From Archangium sp. (GTDB lineage: Bacteria; Myxococcota; Myxococcia; Myxococcales; Myxococcaceae), in assembly GCA_030695565.1 (NCBI GenBank), contig JAUYRZ010000070.1, positions 1 through 64,000 of the forward strand: a stretch of DNA of 64,000 nucleotides, in the 5' to 3' direction. The position numbers were made by a program, and so were the translations under genes. Each line of letters begins with the position of its first letter. The stretch's first letter is position 1. Positions 42,346 through 52,172 of the stretch are shown piece by piece. The notes beneath the pieces were generated by a model. It made no database searches. It worked only from the letters and a program-made list of their open reading frames with translations, and was not told the DNA's origin.

Positions 42346-42676
42346 GGTGTGTTTCCCGCTTCGGCCTACTCCGCCGCGAGCGCGGAGAACACGTGCTGCT
42401 CGACCACGCGCGCGGCGCTCTGCCGGATGTGGTCTTTGGAGAGCGGAGCTGTTGTGTCGATGGAACAGGCAACCAAGTTGCCCTTTTTTTCACTAAAAAG
42501 GCAACGTGATTGCCAGAACACCACTCCCGAAGGAGATCGAGCTGCGGGCCGGCGAAGACCAGAGGATCACTGCACACGCCTTGTAAAGGTGTGCAGCGGC
42601 TTGCACACCGGCAGCTCCCGAGACCCGCGGATGCACTGACTTCCGCGTGGCCCGCGCGCTGCACACGTGGCGGCAC
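42346..42676. other. Intergenic region with operator-like dyads
   Basis: No continuous coding frame. A minus-strand stretch ending at a TAG near 42367 (KDHIRQSAARVVEQHVF) could be the tail of another lost gene. The region holds the AT-rich double dyad described separately, unusual in this GC-rich context. Confidence 0.4.
42468..42514. promoter_or_regulatory. Two similar 15-bp dyads 32 bp apart
   Basis: GGCAACCAAGTTGCC (42468-42482) and GGCAACGTGATTGCC (42500-42514) are near-perfect copies with centres 32 bp, or three helical turns, apart. They flank an AT-rich core CTTTTTTTCACTAAAAA. This is the geometry of a dimeric repressor operator pair. The first dyad plus its T run could alternatively act as a terminator. 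Confidence 0.5.
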
Positions 42677-43135
42677 ATGAAACGACGTGCCCTGACGCTG
42701 GTTCTGCTGATGTCCCCTGCCGCCTTCGCTGGTACCCGGCCCCTGGTCCTCGATGCGACGCCGAATGAAGCACCGCCCGCGGGCTACGTGCTCGAGACGA
42801 GGCCGCGCGTCGGCATGATGCTGGGCGGCGCGGGCATGTTCGTCACGGGCTGGGTCGTCTCGTTTGCCGCCGGCATGAACATCCTCTGTCACTTCGAGAC
42901 GCCACGATGCACAGGCCCGACGCAGGTCGGACTCATTCCCGTGGCCGGCGGCATCATGATGGCCAACCAGCGCTACCTGTCGCTGTTCGGCGGGGTGTTC
43001 TCCACCACGATGCAGGGCGCGGGGTTGATCCTCGGGATGATCGGGCTGTTTTCACCGGAGCGCGTCTGGGTGCTCGACCCCGCTCAGCAGGTGAAGCTGC
43101 AGCTCACCCCGACTGGGGTTGCCGGCACGTTCTAG
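42677..43135 (+). CDS. Exported membrane protein of unknown function
   Basis: A 152-residue protein; signal peptide MKRRALTLVLLMSPAAFAG, then a short polar part and two or three hydrophobic segments (GMMLGGAGMFVTGWVVSFAAG, VFSTTMQGAGLILGMIGLF) with cysteines at LCHFETPRC. The layout resembles small myxobacterial outer- or inner-membrane proteins. The ATG at 42677 is chosen for the signal. It converges on the LEA14-like gene with 5 bases between the stops. Confidence 0.68.
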   Translation: MKRRALTLVLLMSPAAFAGTRPLVLDATPNEAPPAGYVLETRPRVGMMLGGAGMFVTGWVVSFAAGMNILCHFETPRCTGPTQVGLIPVAGGIMMANQRYLSLFGGVFSTTMQGAGLILGMIGLFSPERVWVLDPAQQVKLQLTPTGVAGTF

Positions 43136-43140
43136 AGACT

Positions 43141-43968
43141 TCAGCGGATGAAGTTCACCAGCTGATCGATCTTGATCGGCACCGCCTGACCACCCGACTG
43201 CACCGTCGCGTTGAAGGTGACCTGCGCGTTGCCTCCCCGCACCGCGTTCGCCGCCGCACCCGCCGCGCTGAGGAAGTTGATGTTCAAAGGGATCGCCACC
43301 TGCCGCGTGCCTTTGCCATCCATCGCGCCCAGGTTGCCCGTCGACAGCGTGCCGATGTTGCTGCCGGCGATCGCCACGTTGCCCGCCACGCCCGCGATGG
43401 GCAGCGAGTACGTGTTCTTGTTGGTGACCGTGAGCGGGAACTCCACCGTCGCGCCCGAGAAGGTGACGTTGGTGACGCGCGGGTTGCCGAAGACGATCGC
43501 CGGGAGCTTGGGCACTTCGAACAGGCCCTCCTTCACGATGGGCAGGCGAATCACGCCGATGGGCGTCGAGACTCCCAGCGCGCCTTCGGCCCTCCAGCTC
43601 GCGTTGTCCTTGGTGAGGAAGGTCTCCACCACACCCACCACGTCGGTGAACTTGATGTTCGCGGGGAAGTGCAGCTCGCTCGAGCCGTTCGCGGCGATCT
43701 GCAGCCCGTTTTGCGGCTGACCTGCGACCACCTGCTTGTTCTCGATGAAGAGCGCGTAGTCGACCGAGGCCAGCGAGATGCTCACCGGGTTGGGGTTTCC
43801 GAGATCCCACACGGTGTCGAGGTTGAGCCCCGCGAGGGAGACGTCGTTGAGCACCATGTTGCGGAAGCTGAACGTGGGCTCCCGGCCCGACGTCTTGAGG
43901 AACTGCTGCAGGTACGCGCAGCCAGAGAGCGCAGCGAGGCAGAGGGCGGTGACGATGATTCGTTTCAT
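43141..43968 (-). CDS. LEA14-like (WHy domain) lipoprotein
   Basis: A 275-residue lipoprotein (lipobox LSGC, Cys16). Two copies of an LEA type 2/WHy-like beta domain are suggested by NMVLNDVSLAGLNLDTVWDL...NPNPVSISLASVDYALFI at about 35-75 and VTNVTFSGATVEFPLTVTNKNTYSLPI at about 165-190; NPN or NKN is the usual turn. In bacteria such lipoproteins are envelope-located and implicated in desiccation or stress tolerance. The start at 43968 is chosen for the signal. Confidence 0.85.
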   Translation of the reverse strand: MKRIIVTALCLAALSGCAYLQQFLKTSGREPTFSFRNMVLNDVSLAGLNLDTVWDLGNPNPVSISLASVDYALFIENKQVVAGQPQNGLQIAANGSSELHFPANIKFTDVVGVVETFLTKDNASWRAEGALGVSTPIGVIRLPIVKEGLFEVPKLPAIVFGNPRVTNVTFSGATVEFPLTVTNKNTYSLPIAGVAGNVAIAGSNIGTLSTGNLGAMDGKGTRQVAIPLNINFLSAAGAAANAVRGGNAQVTFNATVQSGGQAVPIKIDQLVNFIR

Positions 43969-44069
43969 GCGAGTCCCGGCAGGATGCATCAAATCGCCGC
44001 GATGCGGCACGGCCATCACACGGGCCCCCGGTCCTTGTATTCAGCGACGGTGAGTGAGTAGCTCCGCGC

Positions 44070-46502
44070 GTGCGTTTTGCAGCCGCTGCAATCTGGCTGG
44101 TGGTGATGACGGGCTGCCGCTGCGCTCCCCTGCTCACTCAGGTGCCCCCCGGCCAGCTCGTCGCGGATCCCCCTGCGCTCTCCTTTCCTGCGATCTTCGT
44201 GGGCCAGCGCGCTTCGGCGGAAGTGACCATCACCAACGTCGGCGGCGCAACGGCCGCGCTGGAGCTCACCCTCGACACACCGTTCGCGCTGACGCAGACC
44301 CGGCTCGAGCTGGGGCGCGGCGAATCGCAGACGCTGGTGGTGCAGTTCGCACCCGAACGACAAGGCCAGGCCAATGGACTTCTTCGAGCAGGGCCTCTCG
44401 AGGTGACGCTCAGGGGCGAAGCGCTCGCGGTGCCAGCGTGCGCGGCCAACGGAGTCTGCCTCGAGGCGCACTTCGACTTCGACGCGCAGCAGTGTGTGGA
44501 GACGCGAAAACCCGAAGGCATCGCCTGCGAATCTCTGTGCGCCACGGGCACCTGCGTGACCGGCATGTGCGTGGGTCAGCTCAAGAGCTGCGACGACGCA
44601 GACGCCTGCACCACCGACGGCTGCGGTGAAGCACAGGGCTGCGTGCACACTCCACGCGTCTGCACCCCGCCGAGCTCGGCGTGCCAGGTCGCGCGCTGCG
44701 ACTCGGTGCGGGGCTGCGTGGCGGAGGACGCGCTCGACGGCACGCTCTGCGGCCCCGACAACTGCGCAGCTACCGAGGTCGACGTCTGCCTCTCCGGGCA
44801 ATGCCTGCGGCGGCCGCGCCCCGCCACCGGTCGCTGCGCCAATCGCTGGGTCCCCACCTCGATCCCTGCACGCTCGATGCACGCGATGGCGTGGGACGAC
44901 GCGCGAGGAAAGCTCGTGCTCTTCGGCGGAGCAGGCCCCGCGCCGCTCTCCGACACCTGGGAATGGGATGGTGCGAATTGGGCGGAACGCACGCCGGCCA
45001 GTTCCCCGCCCGCAGTGCGCGGCGCAAAGATGGTCTACGACGACGTGCGCAGACGCCTCGTGCTCTTCGGGGATCAAACCTGGGAGTGGGACGGCCTGAC
45101 CTGGGTGCGCCGCCTGCTTCCGCTCTCACCTCTCCCGCGCGAAGGCCACGCGATGGCGTGGGACGCGGTGCGAAAGCGCGTGGTGCTCTTCGGGGGCATC
45201 GGCGCCGGAACGTATTTGAACGACACCTGGGAGTTCGACGGCACGCAGTGGACGCAGCTCTCGCCGCCCACATCACCCTCGAGCCGGTGGCACGCTTCGG
45301 CGGCGTGGGATCCTCAGGCGCTGCGGGTGGTGCTCTTCGGCGGTGCGAGCAACTTTGGCGCCTTCTCCGACACCTGGGAGTGGGACGGCGTGCGCTGGGT
45401 ACAACGCATGCCCGTCACCTCGCCCACCGCGCGGTGGGGCGCTGCGGCCGCGTACGACGTGAACCGCCAACGCCTGGTGCTCTTCGGCGGAAGACTCGGA
45501 GGCAGCAGCACGGTCGCAGACACCTGGGAGTGGGACGGCGTCACCTGGAAAGAACGGACGGCGCCGCTCGCTCCCTCCGCCCGGCTTCAGCACGCGATGG
45601 CATACGACCCGGTCAGGCGGCGCGTGGTGCTGTTCGGCGGCGGCGACGATCACGCCGATACCTGGGAGTGGGACGGCTCGACGTGGACGGAGCGCGCGAA
45701 GGTGATCGCGCCTCCGAGCCGCAATCACATGGCGCTCGGCTGGGACGCGGCGCGAGAGCGGGTGATCCTCTTCGGTGGTGAATCGACGATCGGCACGGCC
45801 CTGAACGACACCTGGGAATGGAACGGCGCGCGTTGGTTGCAGCTGATGCCGAACACCTCGCCGCCCGCACGCGCCAGTCACGCGCTTGCTTACGACTCGC
45901 TCAGGCAGCGGCTGGTGATGTTCGGTGGCAGCGCGAGCGATCTGCTCGACGACACGTGGGAGTGGGACGGCACCCATTGGACGAAGGCACTTCCCGCGAC
46001 TTCTCCTGCTGGGCGGACCTCGCATGGCATGGCGTGGGACGGTGTTTCTCAGCGCGTGTTGTTGGTCGGCGGTCGCACCACGCTGAACCAGAACGACACG
46101 TGGGCGTGGGACGGCACGTCGTGGGTCGAGCTGATGCCGGCCACGCCCGCGCCGAGTCGTCATGAACACGATCTCGCCTGGGACTCCGTGCGGCAGCAGG
46201 TGGTGCTCTACGTGGTATCGACGTGGTCGTGGGACGGCGCGAGCTGGTCCGCTCGCAACGTCGCCTCTCCACCCATTCGTTCGCGCAGCACGATGGCCTT
46301 CGACGTCGATCGGCAACGCGCCGTGCTCTACGGCGGAACCTTCATGACCGACACCTGGACGTGGGACGGCACGAGCTGGCAGCAGCTCATGCCCGTCACT
46401 TCTCCTCCCAGTAGGTTGAGTCCCGCGATGGTCTACGACTCGACCCGGCGGCGCATGACGCTGTTCGATGGCGTCGGTACCTGGGTGTTCCTTCCGCCCT
46501 GA
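44070..46502 (+). CDS. Kelch-repeat lipoprotein with ASH-like N-terminal domain
   Basis: A GTG start gives a lipoprotein signal (IWLVVMTGC, Cys16). Residues 25-125 form an ASH/choice-of-anchor-type Ig domain (SFPAIFVGQRASAEVTITNVG). Residues 130-265 are Cys-rich (CDDADACTTDGCGEAQGC), a module common in myxobacterial surface proteins. From 270 on there are about 12 kelch-like units of 45-55 residues with the pattern MAWDxxRxRVVLFGG...DTWEWDGxxWxxxxP, enough for one or two beta-propellers; the last is incomplete. A surface protein with an interaction role is likely. Confidence 0.87.
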   Translation: MRFAAAAIWLVVMTGCRCAPLLTQVPPGQLVADPPALSFPAIFVGQRASAEVTITNVGGATAALELTLDTPFALTQTRLELGRGESQTLVVQFAPERQGQANGLLRAGPLEVTLRGEALAVPACAANGVCLEAHFDFDAQQCVETRKPEGIACESLCATGTCVTGMCVGQLKSCDDADACTTDGCGEAQGCVHTPRVCTPPSSACQVARCDSVRGCVAEDALDGTLCGPDNCAATEVDVCLSGQCLRRPRPATGRCANRWVPTSIPARSMHAMAWDDARGKLVLFGGAGPAPLSDTWEWDGANWAERTPASSPPAVRGAKMVYDDVRRRLVLFGDQTWEWDGLTWVRRLLPLSPLPREGHAMAWDAVRKRVVLFGGIGAGTYLNDTWEFDGTQWTQLSPPTSPSSRWHASAAWDPQALRVVLFGGASNFGAFSDTWEWDGVRWVQRMPVTSPTARWGAAAAYDVNRQRLVLFGGRLGGSSTVADTWEWDGVTWKERTAPLAPSARLQHAMAYDPVRRRVVLFGGGDDHADTWEWDGSTWTERAKVIAPPSRNHMALGWDAARERVILFGGESTIGTALNDTWEWNGARWLQLMPNTSPPARASHALAYDSLRQRLVMFGGSASDLLDDTWEWDGTHWTKALPATSPAGRTSHGMAWDGVSQRVLLVGGRTTLNQNDTWAWDGTSWVELMPATPAPSRHEHDLAWDSVRQQVVLYVVSTWSWDGASWSARNVASPPIRSRSTMAFDVDRQRAVLYGGTFMTDTWTWDGTSWQQLMPVTSPPSRLSPAMVYDSTRRRMTLFDGVGTWVFLPP

Positions 46503-46506
46503 TTAG

Positions 46507-47421
46507 TTACGGGAGGAAACCTTCGACCGAGAGGTACCGCTCGCCCGTGTCGTAGCAGAACGTCAGCACCTTGCTGCCCGCGGGCAACTCGCTGAGCTTC
46601 TGCTTCACCGCCTGCAGCGACGCACCGGAAGACGCGCCGATGAACAGGCCCTCTTCTTTCGCCGCCCGGCGCGCCATCTCGAACGCGTCGGTGTGCTCGA
46701 CCTGAATCACCCCGTCGAGCAGCTCCTTCTTGAGGTTCTTCGGAATGAAGCCGGCGCCGATGCCCTGAATCGGGTGCGGGCCCGGAGCACCACCGGAGAT
46801 CACCGGCGACTTCACCGGCTCGACCGCGAACACCTTCAGCTTGGGCCACTTCGGCTTGAGCACCTCGGCGAGCGCCGTGATGTGACCGCCGGTGCCCACG
46901 CCCGTGATGATGGCGTCGAGGCCTTCGGGGAAGTCTTTGAGAATCTCCTGCGAAGTGGTGCGGCGGTGCACCTCGATGTTCGCCTCGTTCTCGAACTGCT
47001 GCGGCATCCACGCGTTGGGCGTCGAGGCCACGAGCTCTTGCGCGCGCGCGATGGCGCCCTTCATGCCCTTCTCACGCGGCGTGAGATCGAACTTCGCGCC
47101 GTACGCGGCCATCACCCGGCGGCGCTCCAGCGACATCGACTCGGGCATCACCAGCAGCAGCTGGTACCCCTTCACCGCGGCCACCATGGCCAGGCCAATG
47201 CCCGTGTTGCCCGAGGTCGGCTCGATGATGACCGAGTCTTTCGTGAGCAACCCCTTCGCTTCGGCGTCTTCGATCATCGAGAGCGCGATGCGATCTTTGA
47301 TGCTCGCGCCGGGGTTCGCCCGCTCCAGCTTGATCCACACTTCATGGGTCGAACCGAAGAGCCGGTTCACCTTCACGTGGGGAGTGTTGCCGATGGTCTC
47401 GAGAATCGATGGGGCACGCAT
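46507..47421 (-). CDS. cysK: Cysteine synthase (O-acetylserine sulfhydrylase)
   Basis: PLP enzyme that makes cysteine from O-acetylserine and sulfide. PLP lysine K42 lies in GASIKDRIA; the substrate loop is [12 protein letters not shown]; the phosphate cradle is GVGTGGHI. Length 304 residues is normal. The ATG at 47421 begins the homologous region ([14 protein letters not shown]), though the frame is open further upstream. It lies 74 bases after the serine acetyltransferase gene, which supplies its substrate. Confidence 0.96.
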   Translation of the reverse strand: MRAPSILETIGNTPHVKVNRLFGSTHEVWIKLERANPGASIKDRIALSMIEDAEAKGLLTKDSVIIEPTSGNTGIGLAMVAAVKGYQLLLVMPESMSLERRRVMAAYGAKFDLTPREKGMKGAIARAQELVASTPNAWMPQQFENEANIEVHRRTTSQEILKDFPEGLDAIITGVGTGGHITALAEVLKPKWPKLKVFAVEPVKSPVISGGAPGPHPIQGIGAGFIPKNLKKELLDGVIQVEHTDAFEMARRAAKEEGLFIGASSGASLQAVKQKLSELPAGSKVLTFCYDTGERYLSVEGFLP

Positions 47422-47495
47422 GGAAAAGGCCTCGTCCGTTTGGGTGGATGGAAATCCGTTGTAATGGATGCCCGTCACTTCGGCAACAACGGGCT

Positions 47496-48341
47496 TCAAA
47501 TCACCCAGTCGTACTCCTCGAACATCGGCCCCGCCTGCCGCTGCCTGACTTCGCTGCGCCGGCTCACCACAGAATTCGGAGGAACCGACTGGGTGAGCCA
47601 CGCATTGCCGGCGACCAGCGAGTGATGGCCCACCACGGTGGTGCCGCCCAGGATGGTGGCGCCCGCGTAGATGACCACCTCGTCTTCGATGGTGGGGTGA
47701 CGTTTGCTGTCGGCCAGCGCCTTTTCGACCGTGAGCGCGCCCAGGGTGACGCCCTGGTACAGCTTCACGCCGTCGCCGATGTGCGTGGTCTCGCCCACCA
47801 CCACGCCGGTGCCGTGATCGATGCAGAAGCGCCGGCCGATGGTGGCGCCCGGGTGAATGTCGATGCCCGTCTTCTCGTGCGCGAACTCGGTGAGCAGGCG
47901 CGGCAACAGCGGCAGCCCCAGGGTGTGGAGCAGGTGCGCCACCCGGTACATCGCGATGGCGTAGAAGCCCGGGTAGGTGAGCACCACCTCGTCGTAGCTG
48001 CGCGCCGCGGGATCCCCCTCGAGAATCGCGGCTGCGTCGGCCTCGAGCGTGCTGAGCACTTCGGGGAGCCCGAGGAGAAACCGCTCCACCAGCTTCTCGG
48101 GCATCTTCTCGTGCAGCGTGCCGATGGCGCGCTCGAGGTGACCCAACGCTTCGGCCACGCGCAGCACGTCGTCTTCCACCGCGTCTTCGCTGCACACCAC
48201 CGCGCCCGAGAAGTGGGGGAACAACATGCCCAGCACCTGGGGCCCGAAGGCCAGCGCCATCGGGCGGAGCTGCGCGGGCAGCGAATATTTGCGCCGGGTG
48301 AGCAGCAGTTGATCCAACAGGGCTGAAGGTACGGACGCCAT
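47496..48341 (-). CDS. cysE: Serine O-acetyltransferase
   Basis: Makes O-acetylserine from serine and acetyl-CoA, the step before cysK. The C-terminal left-handed beta helix is clear ([41 protein letters not shown], catalytic His/Asp in DHGTG), followed by the acyl-binding end. The N-terminal helical domain is longer than in E. coli CysE, like the EpsC/SatA group. The start is uncertain: 48341 (MASVPSALL) is used here; 48407 and 48452 are open but approach or overlap the divergent gene. Confidence 0.9.
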   Translation of the reverse strand: MASVPSALLDQLLLTRRKYSLPAQLRPMALAFGPQVLGMLFPHFSGAVVCSEDAVEDDVLRVAEALGHLERAIGTLHEKMPEKLVERFLLGLPEVLSTLEADAAAILEGDPAARSYDEVVLTYPGFYAIAMYRVAHLLHTLGLPLLPRLLTEFAHEKTGIDIHPGATIGRRFCIDHGTGVVVGETTHIGDGVKLYQGVTLGALTVEKALADSKRHPTIEDEVVIYAGATILGGTTVVGHHSLVAGNAWLTQSVPPNSVVSRRSEVRQRQAGPMFEEYDWVI

Positions 48342-48432
48342 GGCGGGCTGACTCACCACCAGTCCGCGGCGCTGACAACAGCGGAAGGTGTGATTGCGCT
48401 CGCCCATCTGATTGGGCAGCGTGACCCGTCGA

Positions 48433-49302
48433 ATGAAACCGGCAGAGCTCATGCAGCGTTCGCTGGAAGGCCTGTCGGTGGGAGACGCGTTCGGGGAGCG
48501 CTTCTTTCAGCCGCCCGACGTCCTCGAAGCGGCGCTGCGGGATCGCCGGGTGCCGGTCAAACCGCCCTGGGCGTGGACGGACGACACCGCGATGGCCTTG
48601 AGCGTGGTGGAGACCCTCACGGCCCGAGGCACCATCGACCCCGATGAGCTGGGTCGACGTTTCGGTCGCCGCTACACCGCCGAACCCTCCCGCGGGTACG
48701 GCAGCGGCGCGCACGACGTGCTCGCCCAGTTGTCGATCGGCGTGCCGTGGTCGAAGGCGGCCGGCTCCCTGTTTCAGGGTCAGGGTTCGATGGGCAATGG
48801 AGCGGCGATGCGGGTGGCGCCGCTGGGCGCATTCTTCGCGCAGGCTTCACTGTCCACCGTGGTCGAAGAAGCGCATCGGTCAGCCGCGGTGACGCACGCC
48901 CACCCCGACGCGCAAGCGGGCGCAGTGGCCGTGGCGGTGGCCGCGGCGTGCCTGGCGCGCAAAGAAAGCCGCGCGATGGTGTGGACGCAGGTGCTCACCC
49001 GCACGCCCCACGGCCTGACCCGCGACGGGCTGGAGCGCGCCTCGCGGCTGGGCTTCGACGTGCCGGTGGCGCACGCGGTGGAGCAGCTGGGCAGCGGGAA
49101 GAAGGTGCTCAGCCACGACACCGTGCCCTTCGCGTTGTGGTGCGCGCTCAAACACCACGACGACTTCACCGAAGCGATGTGGACCACCGTGTCGGGGCTG
49201 GGCGATCGCGACACCACCTGCGCCATCGTCGGCGGGCTGGTGGCCTTGAACGATCCACCGCCGCGCGCCTGGGTTGAGGCGCGTGAGCCGTTACCGCTGT
49301 AA
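48433..49302 (+). CDS. ADP-ribosylglycohydrolase family protein
   Basis: A DraG/MacroD-unrelated ADP-ribosyl hydrolase that removes ADP-ribose from proteins or small molecules, using a binuclear magnesium site. Metal-ligand motifs are [11 protein letters not shown] near residue 50 and [16 protein letters not shown] near the end; [17 protein letters not shown] and [11 protein letters not shown] are also diagnostic. Length 289 is typical. Start candidates are 48421, 48433 and 48451. It is divergent from cysE. The target is unknown. Confidence 0.9.
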   Translation: MKPAELMQRSLEGLSVGDAFGERFFQPPDVLEAALRDRRVPVKPPWAWTDDTAMALSVVETLTARGTIDPDELGRRFGRRYTAEPSRGYGSGAHDVLAQLSIGVPWSKAAGSLFQGQGSMGNGAAMRVAPLGAFFAQASLSTVVEEAHRSAAVTHAHPDAQAGAVAVAVAAACLARKESRAMVWTQVLTRTPHGLTRDGLERASRLGFDVPVAHAVEQLGSGKKVLSHDTVPFALWCALKHHDDFTEAMWTTVSGLGDRDTTCAIVGGLVALNDPPPRAWVEAREPLPL

Positions 49303-49376
49303 CGAGCGGTCACACCTCGCCATTGGTCTGCCGCTGGCAGTAGCCTCGCTGACATCCATCGGGTTGGGGGCTCACC

Positions 49377-51176
49377 ATGCAAAAGCTGCTCGTCGCGGTC
49401 GTCGTGTCCGTCGTCGCCGTGAGTTGCGCGGAGCAGCAGCCGGGTTCGCCGGGCACGCCGGGAAATGGTTCGACGCCCCAAAGCACCGCGCAGCCGCTGA
49501 TGCCCTTCCGCCCGGTGGTCGGCGGCCACCTGCTGGTCACCGCCGACAAACAGCGCGTGGTGATGGCCGACGTGGAAGGCGATCGGTTGCGCGTGTTCGA
49601 CGCGAATCGTGCGACCCTCGACTACGACGTGGCGCTGCCTGAGAAGAGCTGGCCCACCCGCGTGGTCGAGGGAAAGAACGGCGAGCTGTTCGTACTCCTG
49701 CGCGGCGCAGGGGCGGTCGCCACCGTCAAGCAGCAGGTGGTCACCGTGCTGCAAGTCTGCGCCGAGCCGCGCGCGCTGGCCCTCGACGCGGCCACCCATG
49801 AACTCAACGTCGGTTGTGCGGGTGGTGAAGTGGTGCGCGTGTCGGCCGAGGGCGCGATCGTCGACACCGCCCAGACCGGCGTCGAGTGGCGCGATCTCGC
49901 CGTGACGCCCACCGGCGTGACGGGCACCTCGTTCCGCGCGGCCGAGTTGATCTCGCTGAGCGCCACCCGGCAGGTCGCCACGCGGCTCAAGTCGCCTGCG
50001 CAGGCGCTCGACCCCAGCCCCGTCAAGGCCGAGCTGCACCAGAGCCAGGTGGCCTGGCGCATGGTGAACGCCGGCGCGCGCACGTTGCTCATTCACCAGC
50101 TTCACGCTGAGCAGCTGACCGTCGAAGGCACCCCTGACGCGGGCTTCAACAACCCGTCGGGCGGCAACAACCCCTACGGCGGCGGCGGCTCGAGCCCCCC
50201 CGGGCAGATGGTGGGCTGCACCAACTCGGCGGTGGTCACGGCGATCTCCACCGTTCAGAACGGCATGGTGACCAGCGTGCAGCGCACCAACGACGTGTTG
50301 CCCGTCGACGCGGCGCTCTCGCCCGATGGCACCGAGCTCGCGGTGGTCGGCGCCGGCGGCACGGGTCTGAGCATCTACCCGTTGGTCGCCTTCAACAGCA
50401 CCACCTCCTGCTTGTTCGCCACGGCAGGGCTCACCGGCCTCGCGCTCAACAGCGTCGCCTGGATCTCGCCGACCAGGTTGGTGGTGGTGGAGTCGCTGCG
50501 CGGTTCACCCATGACCTTCGACCTGGCCACCGGCCTCTCGCGCACCTTCGGCAACGACTCGAACCGGGGCTCTTCGGCCCACTCGTTGTTCCACGAAGCG
50601 CCGCGCGGTGGTGCGCCGCTGGCCTGCGCGTCGTGTCACCCGGAAGGTGGCGAAGACGGCCACACCTGGATCATCGACGGCAAGGCGCGCCGCACGCAGA
50701 CGCTCGCGGGTGGGGTGATGAACCGCGCGCCGTTCCACTGGCAAGGCGACCTCACCGACCTGAGCAACCTGATGACCGACACCTTCACCAAGCGCATGGG
50801 CGGCACGCCGGTGCCCGCAGAGCAGATCGTCTCGCTCGGCGCGTGGCTCGACACCATTCCCGCTCCGAAGCCGTCGCGGGTGCTCTCGGCTGAGCTGCGT
50901 CAGGCCGGGCTCGACGCTTTCCAGAAAGGCCAGTGCGCCCACTGCCACCCGGCGGCGGGTCACCAGGAAGGTCCGGCCAGCGACATCGGCACCGGGGAGA
51001 GCGTGCGAGCGCCCAGCCTGCTCGGCGTGGCGGCGCGGGCGCCGTACCTGCACACCGGAGAGGTGCCCACCCTGCGCGCGCGCGTGAATGGCGGGCTGCA
51101 CCCGAACCACGGCAACCTGGGTGCGCTGAACCCGGCGGAGCGCGAAGACCTGATCGGGTACCTCGAGTCGCTCTGA
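49377..51176 (+). CDS. Dihaem cytochrome lipoprotein with beta-propeller domain
   Basis: A 599-residue lipoprotein (lipobox AVSC, Cys17). Residues 45-400 look like WD40/YVTN-type propeller blades (LLVTADKQRVVMADVEGDRLRVFD, DAALSPDGTELAVVG). A low-complexity insert (FNNPSGGNNPYGGGG) interrupts them. The C-terminus has two c-type haem sites, CASCHPEGG and CAHCHPAAG, and resembles the MauG/cytochrome c peroxidase-type electron-transfer domain (RAPSLLGVAARAPYLHTG). It is likely a periplasmic redox protein on the outer or inner membrane. The gene is followed by prs in the same direction. Confidence 0.87.
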   Translation: MQKLLVAVVVSVVAVSCAEQQPGSPGTPGNGSTPQSTAQPLMPFRPVVGGHLLVTADKQRVVMADVEGDRLRVFDANRATLDYDVALPEKSWPTRVVEGKNGELFVLLRGAGAVATVKQQVVTVLQVCAEPRALALDAATHELNVGCAGGEVVRVSAEGAIVDTAQTGVEWRDLAVTPTGVTGTSFRAAELISLSATRQVATRLKSPAQALDPSPVKAELHQSQVAWRMVNAGARTLLIHQLHAEQLTVEGTPDAGFNNPSGGNNPYGGGGSSPPGQMVGCTNSAVVTAISTVQNGMVTSVQRTNDVLPVDAALSPDGTELAVVGAGGTGLSIYPLVAFNSTTSCLFATAGLTGLALNSVAWISPTRLVVVESLRGSPMTFDLATGLSRTFGNDSNRGSSAHSLFHEAPRGGAPLACASCHPEGGEDGHTWIIDGKARRTQTLAGGVMNRAPFHWQGDLTDLSNLMTDTFTKRMGGTPVPAEQIVSLGAWLDTIPAPKPSRVLSAELRQAGLDAFQKGQCAHCHPAAGHQEGPASDIGTGESVRAPSLLGVAARAPYLHTGEVPTLRARVNGGLHPNHGNLGALNPAEREDLIGYLESL

Positions 51177-51197
51177 AGCCCTGGGAGCGAAGTCGAG

Positions 51198-52160
51198 ATG
51201 CCACTTGAACCCTTCGATTCGCGCAGGTCAGCTGCGCCCATGCGCCCTGTCCTGCTCGCTGGTTCTTCGCACCCCGCTCTGGCCAGGAACGTCGCGGCCG
51301 CCCTGCAGCTCCCGCTGGGGCGTTGCGGCCTCGAGCGGTTCCCCGACGGCGAGCTCGACGTGCAGCTCGAAGAAAATGTGCGCGGCGCAGAGGTCTTCAT
51401 CCTTCAGGCGTTGAACGCGCCCGTGGGTGAACACCTGCTCGAGCTCGCCCTGATGAGCGACGCCTGCCAGCGCCTGGGCGCCCGCTCGGTCACCGCCGTC
51501 ATCCCCTACCTCGGCTACGCGCGCCACGATCGCCGGGTCTCGGGCGTCGAGCCGCTGGGTGCGCGCGTGGTGGCCGAGCTCATCGCCGCGGGCCGGGTGG
51601 ATCGCGTCATCTGCCTCGATCTGCACAGCCGCGCGGTCGAAGGCTGTTTTCCCCGCCCGGTGGAACACGCCGACGCCCTGCCGCTGCTGATCGCGCACCT
51701 GCGCTCGACGCTCACCTTGCCCGCGGTGGTCGTCTCGCCCGACCTGGGCGCGGTGAAACGTGCCGAGGCGTTCGCCCAGCCGCTCGGTCTCCCCGTCGCG
51801 GTGGTGCACAAGCAGCGCATCTCGGGCTCCGAGGTGAAGGCGATGGGCGTGGTGGGCGACGTGAAGGGCCGGCACGTGATCGTGGTCGACGACATGATCG
51901 CCACCGGCGGAACCCTCGCGGCGGCGGTAAAGACGGTGATCGAACACGGCGCGCTCTCACCCGTGACGGTGGTCGCCTCGCACGGCCTCTTCGTGGGCCC
52001 GGCGCAGGAAAGGCTCTCGGTGCTTCCGCTCTCCCGCGTGGTGGTGACCGACAGCGTGCCGTTCGTGGGCACCGCCCGTTTCCCGCTCGAGGTGATCGGC
52101 GCTGCGCCTGCGTTGGCCGACGTGATTCGCCGTTTGGTCGCTCCGCCGAACGCTGCCTAG
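51198..52160 (+). CDS. prs: Ribose-phosphate pyrophosphokinase (PRPP synthetase) homologue
   Basis: Makes PRPP from ribose 5-phosphate and ATP for nucleotide, His and Trp synthesis. The PRPP-binding loop is VVDDMIATGGTL. The FPDGELDVQLEENVRGAEVFILQ region and the flexible loop YLGYARHDRRVSG are present; most bacterial enzymes have RQDRK here, so the catalytic loop is variant. GGGAG lies 10 bases before 51198; the homology begins at about codon 15 (51240), which is the alternative start. It may be a second, specialised copy rather than the housekeeping enzyme. Confidence 0.9.
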   Translation: MPLEPFDSRRSAAPMRPVLLAGSSHPALARNVAAALQLPLGRCGLERFPDGELDVQLEENVRGAEVFILQALNAPVGEHLLELALMSDACQRLGARSVTAVIPYLGYARHDRRVSGVEPLGARVVAELIAAGRVDRVICLDLHSRAVEGCFPRPVEHADALPLLIAHLRSTLTLPAVVVSPDLGAVKRAEAFAQPLGLPVAVVHKQRISGSEVKAMGVVGDVKGRHVIVVDDMIATGGTLAAAVKTVIEHGALSPVTVVASHGLFVGPAQERLSVLPLSRVVVTDSVPFVGTARFPLEVIGAAPALADVIRRLVAPPNAA

Positions 52161-52172
52161 AGTTCAGTCACC

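Noticed and set aside
41992-42600. Intact ATPase gene upstream of glpK
   Set aside because: The DUF4143 motifs lack the AAA domain, and the frame shifts and stops within 110 codons.
47422-48714. Long N-terminal extension of cysK
   Set aside because: The upstream codons overlap cysE in another frame and are Arg/Gly-rich; cysteine synthase homology starts at 47421.
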